NCBI GenBank assembly: GCA_022777645.1
Contig: JALFFX010000001.1
Span: 1-52,427, forward strand
DNA length: 52,427 nt
Source: Erysipelotrichaceae bacterium
GTDB taxonomy: Bacteria; Bacillota_I; Bacilli_A; RFN20; CAG-826
Direction of reading: 5' to 3'
Shown: piece by piece, positions 14,408 through 22,147 of the stretch
Layout: every line of letters starts with the position of its first letter
How positions within the stretch are numbered: the stretch's first letter is position 1
Made by a program: the position numbers and the translations under genes
The notes under the pieces: generated by a model
Told to the model about the DNA's origin: nothing
What the model saw: the letters and a program-made list of their open reading frames with translations, nothing else
Databases searched by the model: none

Positions 14408-16465
14408 ATGAAAATTGCATTAGTCGGTAACCAAAATAGTGGAAAAACAACGCTTTTTAATGCCTTAACTGGCATGAATCAAAAAATCGGCAACTGGCCT
14501 GGTGTTACAATAGAAAGAAAAGAAGGTATTTTAAAAGGCAGTGATGATATCACAGTTGTTGATCTTCCGGGTATTTATTCTTTATCGCCGTACACAAGTG
14601 AAGAAGATGTTTCACGTCGTTTTATCCTTGATGAAAAACCAGATTTAATAATCAATATTTTAGACGCTACTTCTCTTGAGAGAAGTTTATATTTATCAAC
14701 CCAAATACTCGAGCTCGATTGCGATGTTGTTTTGGCATTAAACATGGCGGATATTTTAGAGAGCCACGGCATATCTATTAATATTGAAAAACTTGAAGAA
14801 AAATTAGGTGTTGATATCGTTTCAATTTCAGCAAAAAAGAAAACTGGAATTGATGAATTAATCGATTTGATAATTTCTAAAACATATCGCAAAAGAAAAC
14901 AAATCAAAATCTATCCAAAAGAGATCGAAGACACAATTAAAGATTTCTCATCCGATTTAAACATTGATAATAAACGATTTGTATCTGTTAAATTAATCGA
15001 ACAAGACAAAGGATATCGCTCATTTTTAAATCCATCACAAAAAGAAAAAATCAACAAATTAGAAAATGATTTTGCGATGGATAGTGAGCAATTAATCGCT
15101 TCAAAAAGATATGATTTTATCGAAGCTTTGAAGAAAGAATGCTTCTCAAAAAAAGAACGCAAAGAAACGATAACTGATAAGCTTGATAAGATTTTCCTAA
15201 ATAAATATTTAGCTCTTCCAATATTTGCCGTTGTTATGGCGTTTGTCTATTTCTTATCAATTGGAATTGTCGGTGGTTTTATGACACCACTTATCGAAGT
15301 CTTCTTTAATGGCGCAAGTCCTGAAGAAGCGGTCGAATTTAATATCTTGTTTACAAAGTTAGAGGCGAGCATTGATTTTATTGGATTATCTCCATTAGTC
15401 AGTAATTGGCTAACAAGTATCAATGCCAGCCCATGGGCAGTGTCTCTTGTCTGCGATGGTGTTATTGCCGGAGTTGGCTCAATTTTAACCTTTGTTCCAC
15501 AAATCATTATAATGTTTATCTGCTTATCGATTTTAGAAACAACAGGTTATATGTCTCGTATCGCCTTCTTTTTAGACCGTATTTTCCATAAATTTGGTTT
15601 AAGTGGAAAATCTCTTATTCCATTTATTGTTGGAACAGGCTGTTCGGTTCCAGGCATTATGTCTTGCCGTATAGTTGAAGATCAAAATGAGCGCGATACT
15701 TCCATCATTTTGACTCCATTTATGCCGTGTTCTGCCAAACTCCCAGTTATTGCTTTATTCTCCAGTGCCTTTTTCCCAAAAACAGGCTGGATCGTTACTT
15801 TATCGTTTTATTTTATTGCTATTGCAATAATTCTCCTTTTTGGAGCGTTGTTTAAAAAATTCATATTTAAAGGCGAACATTCTTCCTTCATCAGCGAATT
15901 GCCTGAATATAAAGCTCCTTCTTTTTCATATGTTTCACGTGACGTATTCGATAAATCATTTTCCTTCATCAAAAGAGCAGGAACAATTATATTGTTATGT
16001 TCGATTGTTGTCTGGTTCTTATCATCATTCACGTTCACTTTTACATATATCGATGGAGTACATGCCACAATCAACGACTCAATGCTTGCCGGCATTGGTA
16101 ATGTCTTTGCGTGGGTGTTCTATTTAATGCTTGGCGGCAATTATTCATGGGCCGCAACAGTCAGCGCGATTCAAAGCTTAATTGCTAAAGAACAAGTCAT
16201 TTCTTCAATGACTGTTATTGCAAACGTCAGTGGCGAAGATGCCTTATTTGCAGCTGGAAGTCCTTTCGCTTTCTTCAACTCTTGGTCAGCATTTGCTTAT
16301 TTGACATTTATCCTTTTCTCGGCCCCTTGCTTTGGCGCTTTAGGAGCGATGAGAAAAGAAATCGGCTCATTTAAGAAATTTGCTTTCGGTGTAGTATTTC
16401 AAACCGGCATCGCTTGGATCTTATCGACTGCTATCGGCCTAATTGGATGGGGGGTAATGGCATGA
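14408..16465 (+). CDS. feoB: FeoB ferrous-iron transporter
   Basis: A 685-residue membrane GTPase that imports Fe2+. The N-terminal G domain shows GNQNSGKTTLFNALTG (residues 7-22), the switch segment NWPGVTIERKEG, VVDLPGIYSLSPY and the NMAD motif. A helical spacer follows (about 170-255), then membrane segments with the paired gate motifs around SVPGIMSCR and PCSAKLPVI. Length is normal for a short FeoB. Its TGA stop overlaps the next ATG (ATGA at 16462-16465), so the small downstream protein is translationally coupled. Confidence 0.96.
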   Translation: MKIALVGNQNSGKTTLFNALTGMNQKIGNWPGVTIERKEGILKGSDDITVVDLPGIYSLSPYTSEEDVSRRFILDEKPDLIINILDATSLERSLYLSTQILELDCDVVLALNMADILESHGISINIEKLEEKLGVDIVSISAKKKTGIDELIDLIISKTYRKRKQIKIYPKEIEDTIKDFSSDLNIDNKRFVSVKLIEQDKGYRSFLNPSQKEKINKLENDFAMDSEQLIASKRYDFIEALKKECFSKKERKETITDKLDKIFLNKYLALPIFAVVMAFVYFLSIGIVGGFMTPLIEVFFNGASPEEAVEFNILFTKLEASIDFIGLSPLVSNWLTSINASPWAVSLVCDGVIAGVGSILTFVPQIIIMFICLSILETTGYMSRIAFFLDRIFHKFGLSGKSLIPFIVGTGCSVPGIMSCRIVEDQNERDTSIILTPFMPCSAKLPVIALFSSAFFPKTGWIVTLSFYFIAIAIILLFGALFKKFIFKGEHSSFISELPEYKAPSFSYVSRDVFDKSFSFIKRAGTIILLCSIVVWFLSSFTFTFTYIDGVHATINDSMLAGIGNVFAWVFYLMLGGNYSWAATVSAIQSLIAKEQVISSMTVIANVSGEDALFAAGSPFAFFNSWSAFAYLTFILFSAPCFGALGAMRKEIGSFKKFAFGVVFQTGIAWILSTAIGLIGWGVMA

Positions 16466-16647
16466 CTTTAACAGATGTAATTATATTAATAATTGTATTA
16501 ATTTTATTAGGGCTTATCATTTTCTTCAGTTTTATTTTCCCAAGAATAAAAGGAGAAAACGCTCATTGCGCATCTTGTCCAGTTGTTAAAAAAGCTAAAA
16601 GAACAAAGAAAAAAATACTAAATATGCACAACTCGAAAAAGAATTGA
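16462..16647 (+). CDS. FeoB-associated Cys-rich membrane protein
   Basis: A 61-residue single-pass protein: one N-terminal membrane helix (about residues 5-28), then a Cys pair in HCASCPVVKK and a Lys-rich tail. Small proteins of this form follow feoB in many Firmicutes and are named for that position; the Cys pair may bind iron or a cofactor. The start is set by the 4-base overlap with feoB. It is the last gene of the feo operon. Confidence 0.82.
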   Translation: MTLTDVIILIIVLILLGLIIFFSFIFPRIKGENAHCASCPVVKKAKRTKKKILNMHNSKKN

Positions 16648-16655
16648 TGCTTCCT

Positions 16656-16684
16656 TTGATATTTTCTAGACGCGCATATATAAT
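16656..16684 (+). promoter_or_regulatory. Consensus promoter of a probable leaderless mRNA
   Basis: TTGATA (16656-16661), a 17-nt spacer, TATAAT (16679-16684). The ATG at 16693 is nine bases past the -10, where transcription itself should begin. Confidence 0.75.
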
Positions 16685-16692
16685 ATGTAATA

Positions 16693-17595
16693 ATGGATAA
16701 TCTCAAGTCATTATTTGATAAAAAGCATTACGATTTAATTATCGATTTAACAAAAAATTCCAAAAATCCCGAAGAAATTTTACTTCGAGTCACATCTTTT
16801 ATAATGCTAAATAAAGATAATGACGCGCTTGATGAAATCGAAAACAATCAAACAATTTTAGATCAACATTATCCTTATAAGACAATGCGTCTTCACTTTG
16901 AATTATTATTCAAAAACAAATTGTTTGACGAAGCATTAATCGCTTTAGATCATTACAAAAATCTTCCATATATATCGCAAGAAGTAGAAGAATTTTTAAG
17001 AGCTATTCCTCAAGAAATAAGCACATTAAAGAATAATAAAACAAATCTTAAAGCGATTGATGAAATATGCTCGATTTTAGAAAACGAAGAGGATAATGGT
17101 CTTGTTAGTGAGGCTTTATTCTCGCTTAATAATTACAATTTCTTTTTGTACGCAGATAGCCTTGTCTCTCTTCTTAAAAAGAAAAACATCAATTCTAATT
17201 TGCGAAGTTATGCATTGATGATTTTATCTGAGAATAAATATGGAATCGCTGTTAAATATTTAAACCACGATGATAAATTAATAACTGTGGTTCCTAGCAA
17301 AATTGAAGCTCCTTTTACAGATAAATTTTATGTTCTTGCTTCAACAAAATTGCAAGAAAAAACATCTTATAATATCACTTTACAGCAAATTGCAAATAAT
17401 TTATTAAATTATTTAATTATAGATTTATACCCAGAAAACATCGCTAAATATAGTCTTGAGCATTTAGTTGAAGCAATATATTTATTAGCCTGTGATTATA
17501 TTAAAGAAGAAGCGAAAATATGTCTTGAAGAATCATATAAATTAAAAGAAGAAATCAAGGAAATAATCGAATCGACCAAACCGCTTAACATCTAA
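16693..17595 (+). CDS. TPR-like helical protein of unknown function
   Basis: A 300-residue soluble, mostly helical protein with two or three degenerate tetratricopeptide-like hairpins in its first half (for example DNDALDEIENNQTILDQHY and LFDEALIALDHYKNL). No enzyme motif, signal or membrane segment is seen. Proteins of similar shape occur upstream of tig in related low-GC bacteria, but I cannot name the family. There is no Shine-Dalgarno; a consensus promoter ends eight bases before the ATG, so it is probably translated from a leaderless message. A terminator follows. Confidence 0.7.
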   Translation: MDNLKSLFDKKHYDLIIDLTKNSKNPEEILLRVTSFIMLNKDNDALDEIENNQTILDQHYPYKTMRLHFELLFKNKLFDEALIALDHYKNLPYISQEVEEFLRAIPQEISTLKNNKTNLKAIDEICSILENEEDNGLVSEALFSLNNYNFFLYADSLVSLLKKKNINSNLRSYALMILSENKYGIAVKYLNHDDKLITVVPSKIEAPFTDKFYVLASTKLQEKTSYNITLQQIANNLLNYLIIDLYPENIAKYSLEHLVEAIYLLACDYIKEEAKICLEESYKLKEEIKEIIESTKPLNI

Positions 17596-17614
17596 AAACA
17601 CAATAAATATATTT

Positions 17615-17640
17615 ATGCTTGTATAATCGCAAGCATTTTT
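17615..17640 (+). terminator. Terminator upstream of tig
   Basis: ATGCTTG (17615-17621) pairs with CAAGCAT (17630-17636) over an 8-base loop, followed by TTTT. The same bases also supply the -35 of the next promoter. Confidence 0.7.
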
Positions 17641-17647
17641 ATATACT
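17619..17647 (+). promoter_or_regulatory. Promoter of tig-lon-engB
   Basis: TTGTAT (17619-17624), a 17-nt spacer, TATACT (17642-17647). The -35 is inside the upstream terminator hairpin. Confidence 0.5.
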
Positions 17648-17685
17648 TTTACATAGTAAATTTAAAAGGAGAAAAATATAAATTT

Positions 17686-18972
17686 ATGAAAAGAGTTGTT
17701 AATAAACTTGATAACACTAAAGTCGAAGTTGTTTGCGACCTCGATGAAAAAGTATGGAAAGAAGCTCAAGAAAAAGCTTTCTTAAAATTAGCGAAAAACC
17801 TTGAACTTCCAGGATTTAGAAAAGGTAAAGTTCCAACTGAAATGGCACGTAAACATGTCGATCCTTCAAAAATCCTCAACGAAGCAATCAATGCTGTTCT
17901 TCAACCTTCATTTGATGAAGTCTTAAAAGAAGAAAAATTAACACCATTTGCTAGACCAACAGTTGATGTCACTAAAGTAAGCGATACTGAACTTCAATTG
18001 AAGTTTGTCATTGTTTTACCTCCAGAAGTCGAATTAGGCCAATATAAAGGTTTAGCTCTCGAAAGAGATAAAGTCGAAGTCAAACCAGAAGAAGTTGATG
18101 CTGCAATCGAAAAATTAGTTGCTCAAAATGCAACATTAGTCGTCAGTGAAGAGCCAGCCAAAGTTGGTGATACAGTTGTCATGGACTTTGTCGGTTCAGT
18201 CGATGGTGTCGAATTCGAAGGTGGTAAAGCTGATAACTATAGCTTAGAACTTGGTTCACATACATTTGTTCCAGGTTTCGAAGAACAATTAGTCGGTGTT
18301 AAAGCTGGTGATAATGTTGAAGTTAACGTCACATTCCCAGAACAATATGTTGAAAATTTAGCAGGCAAAAAAGCTTTATTCAAAGTCACAGTTCACGAAG
18401 TGAAAGCAAAAGTTATGCCTGAACTTAACGAAGAATTGATCAAAGAACTTGCAATTCCAGAAGTAAGTGATGTCGAAGGTTTACGTAAACACCAAGAAGC
18501 TCAACTCAAAGCAAACAAAGATGCTGAAGCTGCCAATAAATTACTTAGCCAAATCATTGACAAAGTAGTTGAAGGTGCAAAAGTTGAAATCGCCGAAGAA
18601 ATTGTTGATGAAGAAGTAGCTGGCATGAAACACAACATGGAAGAACAAATGAAGCAACGTGGACTCGACATGAAATCATATCTTCAAATCACTGGTCAAA
18701 CCGAAGAAGATTTAAATAAACGCATGCACGAAGATGCCGTCAAGAATTTACGTGCGGTCGTCGTCATGGAAAAGATTGCCAATGTTGAAAACATTGTTGT
18801 TGGCCAAGAAGATTTAGAAGTTGAATTTGCAAAAATCGCTGACCAATACAAAATGCCTGTTGAACAAGTCAAAGAAATTCTTGGCAAAGATATGAACCGC
18901 TTTGCTTCAGAAATTCGTCAACGTCGCATCCAAGATTTCTTAATTAAAGAAAACGAAAAGAAAGCCGAATAA
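17686..18972 (+). CDS. tig: Trigger factor (ribosome-associated chaperone)
   Basis: A 428-residue chaperone and prolyl isomerase that binds nascent chains at the ribosome exit. The ribosome-binding signature is LPGFRKGKVP (about residues 43-52). The FKBP-type domain spans about 150-235 (VGDTVVMDFVGSVDG, FVPGFEEQLVG). The helical arms follow to the C-terminus. Length is typical. A Shine-Dalgarno AAGGAG lies rather far (about 15 bases) before ATG 17686. In Bacillus clpX follows tig, but here lon follows directly after 23 bases. Confidence 0.96.
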   Translation: MKRVVNKLDNTKVEVVCDLDEKVWKEAQEKAFLKLAKNLELPGFRKGKVPTEMARKHVDPSKILNEAINAVLQPSFDEVLKEEKLTPFARPTVDVTKVSDTELQLKFVIVLPPEVELGQYKGLALERDKVEVKPEEVDAAIEKLVAQNATLVVSEEPAKVGDTVVMDFVGSVDGVEFEGGKADNYSLELGSHTFVPGFEEQLVGVKAGDNVEVNVTFPEQYVENLAGKKALFKVTVHEVKAKVMPELNEELIKELAIPEVSDVEGLRKHQEAQLKANKDAEAANKLLSQIIDKVVEGAKVEIAEEIVDEEVAGMKHNMEEQMKQRGLDMKSYLQITGQTEEDLNKRMHEDAVKNLRAVVVMEKIANVENIVVGQEDLEVEFAKIADQYKMPVEQVKEILGKDMNRFASEIRQRRIQDFLIKENEKKAE

Positions 18973-18995
18973 TTTATTTATAAGGAGGGAATTTA

Positions 18996-21320
18996 ATGGA
19001 CAATAATAAAATAGTATTACCGGTATTGATAACGAAAAATTTCGTTGTTTTTCCAAAAAATAGTGGTGATGATCGCATTGATGCAGGACGCGAATTTTCA
19101 GTCAACGCGATTAATGAGTCAAGAGATAACGCCAATTCCCTCCTTTTAATCGTGACTCAAAAAGACGAAAACGTCGAAGTGCCAACAACGAATGATATAT
19201 TCGAATATGGCACATTATGCCGCATCGTTTCTTACACGGATATGAAAGGCTATTTACGCATTCGCGTAAAAGGCAGTGCTCGTTGTAAAATCGATGAATT
19301 AGCATTTGATCCAAAAGGATTTTTCTCAGCAACATTTGAAACATTAGAAGATGAATATGGGGATCAAAAGCTTGCCCAATCACTTTATAAAAAATGTGTT
19401 TCTTCTTTGTCGAAATTAAATGATCGTATTCCATTTTCGTCATCTGATTTTTCTCGTAATAGAGGCGAAGAAGTTGATCCATCAGCTTTCTGCGACAGAA
19501 TTGCAAATTATATTAATTTAAACGTCAACGAGAAGATTGATATCTTAAAAGCGAATAATGTTAATGATAGATTGAATTTGATCAATACTTTCTTGCTTCG
19601 TATGAAAGCTGAAAAAGAAGTCGATCAAAAAATTGAACAACAAGTTAGCAAATCATTAGAGAAAAATCAAAAGGAATTTATCTTGCGAGAAAAAATGAAA
19701 GCTATTAGGAATGAGCTTGGAGAAGGTGATTCTACTGAGAACGCTCCTGAAGACATCTTAAAGAAACTCGAAGATAATCCTTATCCTGAAAATGTTAAAT
19801 CAAAAATTAAATCAGAATTAAAGCGTTATGAAATGATGCCACAAGCTTCATTAGAAGCTTCTCTTTCTATGTCATACATCCAAACACTTCTTTCTCTCCC
19901 TTGGTTTGAAAAAAGTGAAGATATCGATGACATCAATTTTGCTAAAAAAGTATTAGATGAAGATCATTACGGTTTAACAAAAGTAAAAGAAAGAATTATT
20001 GAATATCTCGCCGTTAAGAAAATGACTGGCAATTTAAAAGCCCCAATTCTTTGTTTATATGGTCCTCCAGGTTGTGGTAAAACTTCCTTAGGAAAATCAA
20101 TCGCGAGAGCTTTAGGCAGAAAATTTTTCAAAGCCTCGCTTGGTGGCGTAAGCGATGAATCAGAAATTCGTGGCCATCGTCGTACTTATGTTGGTTCTCT
20201 TCCAGGCAGAATAATTCATGGTATGAAAAAATGTGGGACAATCAACCCAGTTTTCCTTCTTGATGAAATCGATAAATTGTCTTCATCATATAAAGGCGAT
20301 CCTGCAAGTGCCCTTTTAGAAGTCCTTGACCCTGAACAAAATTTTGCTTTTAATGACAATTATGTTGAAGAGCCATATGATTTAAGTAATGTCTTATTTA
20401 TTTGCACTGCAAATAATTTAGAAAATATTCCTGGTCCACTTCGCGATAGATTAGAACTTATTAATGTTCCATCATATACAGAATTTGAAAAACTCCAAAT
20501 TGCTAAAAATTTCTTATTCCCAAAACAACTTAAAACAAACGGTTTAACGAAAAAAGATGTAGCAATAAATGATGATGCATTCTTGCTTCTTATTAGAAAA
20601 TACACTCTTGAAGCAGGCGTTCGTTCTCTTGAAAGAGTAATCGCTTCGTTAATTCGCAAAATAATCGTAGAACGATTATCTAATAACACAACAAAAAAGG
20701 TGAATGTCACTCCGAAAGTTGCTGAAAAATATTTGGGTAAATATTATTATCCAAATGATGGCAAAAAAGAAGAAAATAAACAAATCGGTGTTGTTTCTGG
20801 TCTTGCCTATACTGAATATGGCGGAGACTTATTGCCAATCGAAGTCACTCACTTCCCTGGAAAAGGTGAATTGGTGTTAACAGGAAAATTAGGCGATGTG
20901 ATGAAAGAATCAGCTACAATTGCTCTTGATTATGTCCGCGCTAACGCAGATAAATATAAAATTGATAGCAAAATATTTGCGGAAACTGCAATTCATATCC
21001 ATTTCCCAGAAGGCGCTGTTCCAAAAGATGGACCAAGTGCTGGCGTTGCTATCACAATTGCAATTATTTCTTCATTAACTAATCGTTTAGTTGATAACAA
21101 TGTTGCAATGACTGGTGAAGTCACACTCCGTGGTAAAGCTCTTCCAATTGGTGGATTAAGAGAAAAATCTCTTGCCGCTCTTCGCAATGGAGTTACGACA
21201 ATCATTGTCCCTAAAGACAATGAACGCGATGTCAGTGAACTTCCAGATGAAGTTAAAAACAATATGAATATCTTATTCATGACATGCGTCGATGATGCGG
21301 TAAAAGTTATTTTGCAATAA
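18996..21320 (+). CDS. lon: ATP-dependent protease Lon
   Basis: A 774-residue cytosolic AAA+ protease. The N-terminal LON domain occupies about residues 1-200, with a coiled-coil linker to about 300. The ATPase module has Walker A GPPGCGKTS (about 356-364) and FLLDEIDK. The protease domain contains the catalytic Ser in KDGPSAG (about residue 681) and the catalytic Lys in GGLREKSLAA (about 724). Length matches LonA. AAGGAGGG precedes ATG 18996. It sits between tig and engB, as lonA does in Bacillus, and engB starts one base after its stop. Confidence 0.97.
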   Translation: MDNNKIVLPVLITKNFVVFPKNSGDDRIDAGREFSVNAINESRDNANSLLLIVTQKDENVEVPTTNDIFEYGTLCRIVSYTDMKGYLRIRVKGSARCKIDELAFDPKGFFSATFETLEDEYGDQKLAQSLYKKCVSSLSKLNDRIPFSSSDFSRNRGEEVDPSAFCDRIANYINLNVNEKIDILKANNVNDRLNLINTFLLRMKAEKEVDQKIEQQVSKSLEKNQKEFILREKMKAIRNELGEGDSTENAPEDILKKLEDNPYPENVKSKIKSELKRYEMMPQASLEASLSMSYIQTLLSLPWFEKSEDIDDINFAKKVLDEDHYGLTKVKERIIEYLAVKKMTGNLKAPILCLYGPPGCGKTSLGKSIARALGRKFFKASLGGVSDESEIRGHRRTYVGSLPGRIIHGMKKCGTINPVFLLDEIDKLSSSYKGDPASALLEVLDPEQNFAFNDNYVEEPYDLSNVLFICTANNLENIPGPLRDRLELINVPSYTEFEKLQIAKNFLFPKQLKTNGLTKKDVAINDDAFLLLIRKYTLEAGVRSLERVIASLIRKIIVERLSNNTTKKVNVTPKVAEKYLGKYYYPNDGKKEENKQIGVVSGLAYTEYGGDLLPIEVTHFPGKGELVLTGKLGDVMKESATIALDYVRANADKYKIDSKIFAETAIHIHFPEGAVPKDGPSAGVAITIAIISSLTNRLVDNNVAMTGEVTLRGKALPIGGLREKSLAALRNGVTTIIVPKDNERDVSELPDEVKNNMNILFMTCVDDAVKVILQ

Positions 21321-21321
21321 T

Positions 21322-21900
21322 ATGTTAGATTTCTCAAAAGCCACTTTTGTAAAAAGTGCAACAATGTTGTCACAAAGGCCAGAAAAATTATTTCCTGAGA
21401 TTTGCTTTGTTGGCAAAAGTAATGTGGGGAAGTCATCGCTTATAAACGCTCTGACTGCTCATAAAAAACTTGCCTACACATCTTCAAAACCAGGTTATAC
21501 AAAATTATTAAATTATTATCTTATCGATGATCAGTTTTATTTAGTAGACGCACCTGGATATGGATATACAATTTCCGGCAGTAAGCATCTTGATAATTTC
21601 GCATCAATGATGGAAGATTATTTCTTCAATGATAATCTAAAAGCAGTTATTTTCCTTGTTGATTCACGTCATAAATTATCAAAAGACGATTTGTCATTCT
21701 TTGATTTTATCAAAGAAAATGATATTCCATTCGTTTTGGTTACAACAAAAATTGATAAATTAAACCAATCCGAAAAAGCGAAAATGCAAAAAAATGTTAA
21801 GGAAATATTTGGGGATATATCATATTTCCCAGTGTCAATTAACAATAAAACATCAATTGAAAAACTTAAGGAAAGAATTGTCAATTTAGCCTTAGGATAA
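21322..21900 (+). CDS. engB: Ribosome-biogenesis GTPase EngB (YsxC)
   Basis: A 192-residue GTPase involved in assembly of the large ribosomal subunit. G1 is VGKSNVGKSSL (about residues 30-40), G2/G3 include SKPGYTKLLNYY and VDAPGYGY, and G4 is TKIDK. Length and motif spacing are those of YsxC/YihA. There is no separate ribosome site; the ATG is one base after the lon stop, so translation is coupled. Its last 25 bases hold the -35 of the valS T-box promoter. Confidence 0.95.
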   Translation: MLDFSKATFVKSATMLSQRPEKLFPEICFVGKSNVGKSSLINALTAHKKLAYTSSKPGYTKLLNYYLIDDQFYLVDAPGYGYTISGSKHLDNFASMMEDYFFNDNLKAVIFLVDSRHKLSKDDLSFFDFIKENDIPFVLVTTKIDKLNQSEKAKMQKNVKEIFGDISYFPVSINNKTSIEKLKERIVNLALG

Positions 21901-21906
21901 TATAAT
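21878..21906 (+). promoter_or_regulatory. Promoter of the T-box-valS transcript
   Basis: TTGTCA (21878-21883), a 17-nt spacer, TATAAT (21901-21906), partly within the end of engB. The start would be about 21913, at the beginning of the T-box leader. Confidence 0.7.
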
Positions 21907-21912
21907 TTATTT

Positions 21913-22127
21913 GTCGATGACCAAGAGGTCAATTAGAAATTTGTTTAATAGAGAAGGCTGCTGGTGGAAATGCTGAAACAAAACTAATTGTTGTCGCTTG
22001 CGAGACTGAATGGGAACATTCCGCAATTCTGCGTTATAGATTACTTAAGTGCATATTAATAATTAATATGAATTAAGGTGGTACCGCGCTTAATAAGCGT
22101 CCTTAAATGGGCGCTTTTTATTTTTTT
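21913..22127 (+). promoter_or_regulatory. T-box leader (tRNA-Val-sensing) with terminator
   Basis: The conserved T-box AAGGTGGTACCGCGC is at 22075-22089. A terminator follows: AAGCGTCC (22095-22102) with GGGCGCTT (22109-22116) and a T run. TTAAGG (22073-22078) can instead pair with CCTTAA (22101-22106) to form the antiterminator. Stem I includes AGAGAAGG and the GGTGGAAATGC loop. GTC at 21993-21995 (or GTT at 21990-21992) is the likely Val specifier; which one is paired is inferred. Uncharged tRNA-Val should allow read-through into valS. Confidence 0.92.
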
Positions 22128-22147
22128 GAAAAAAAGGAGGAAATTAT

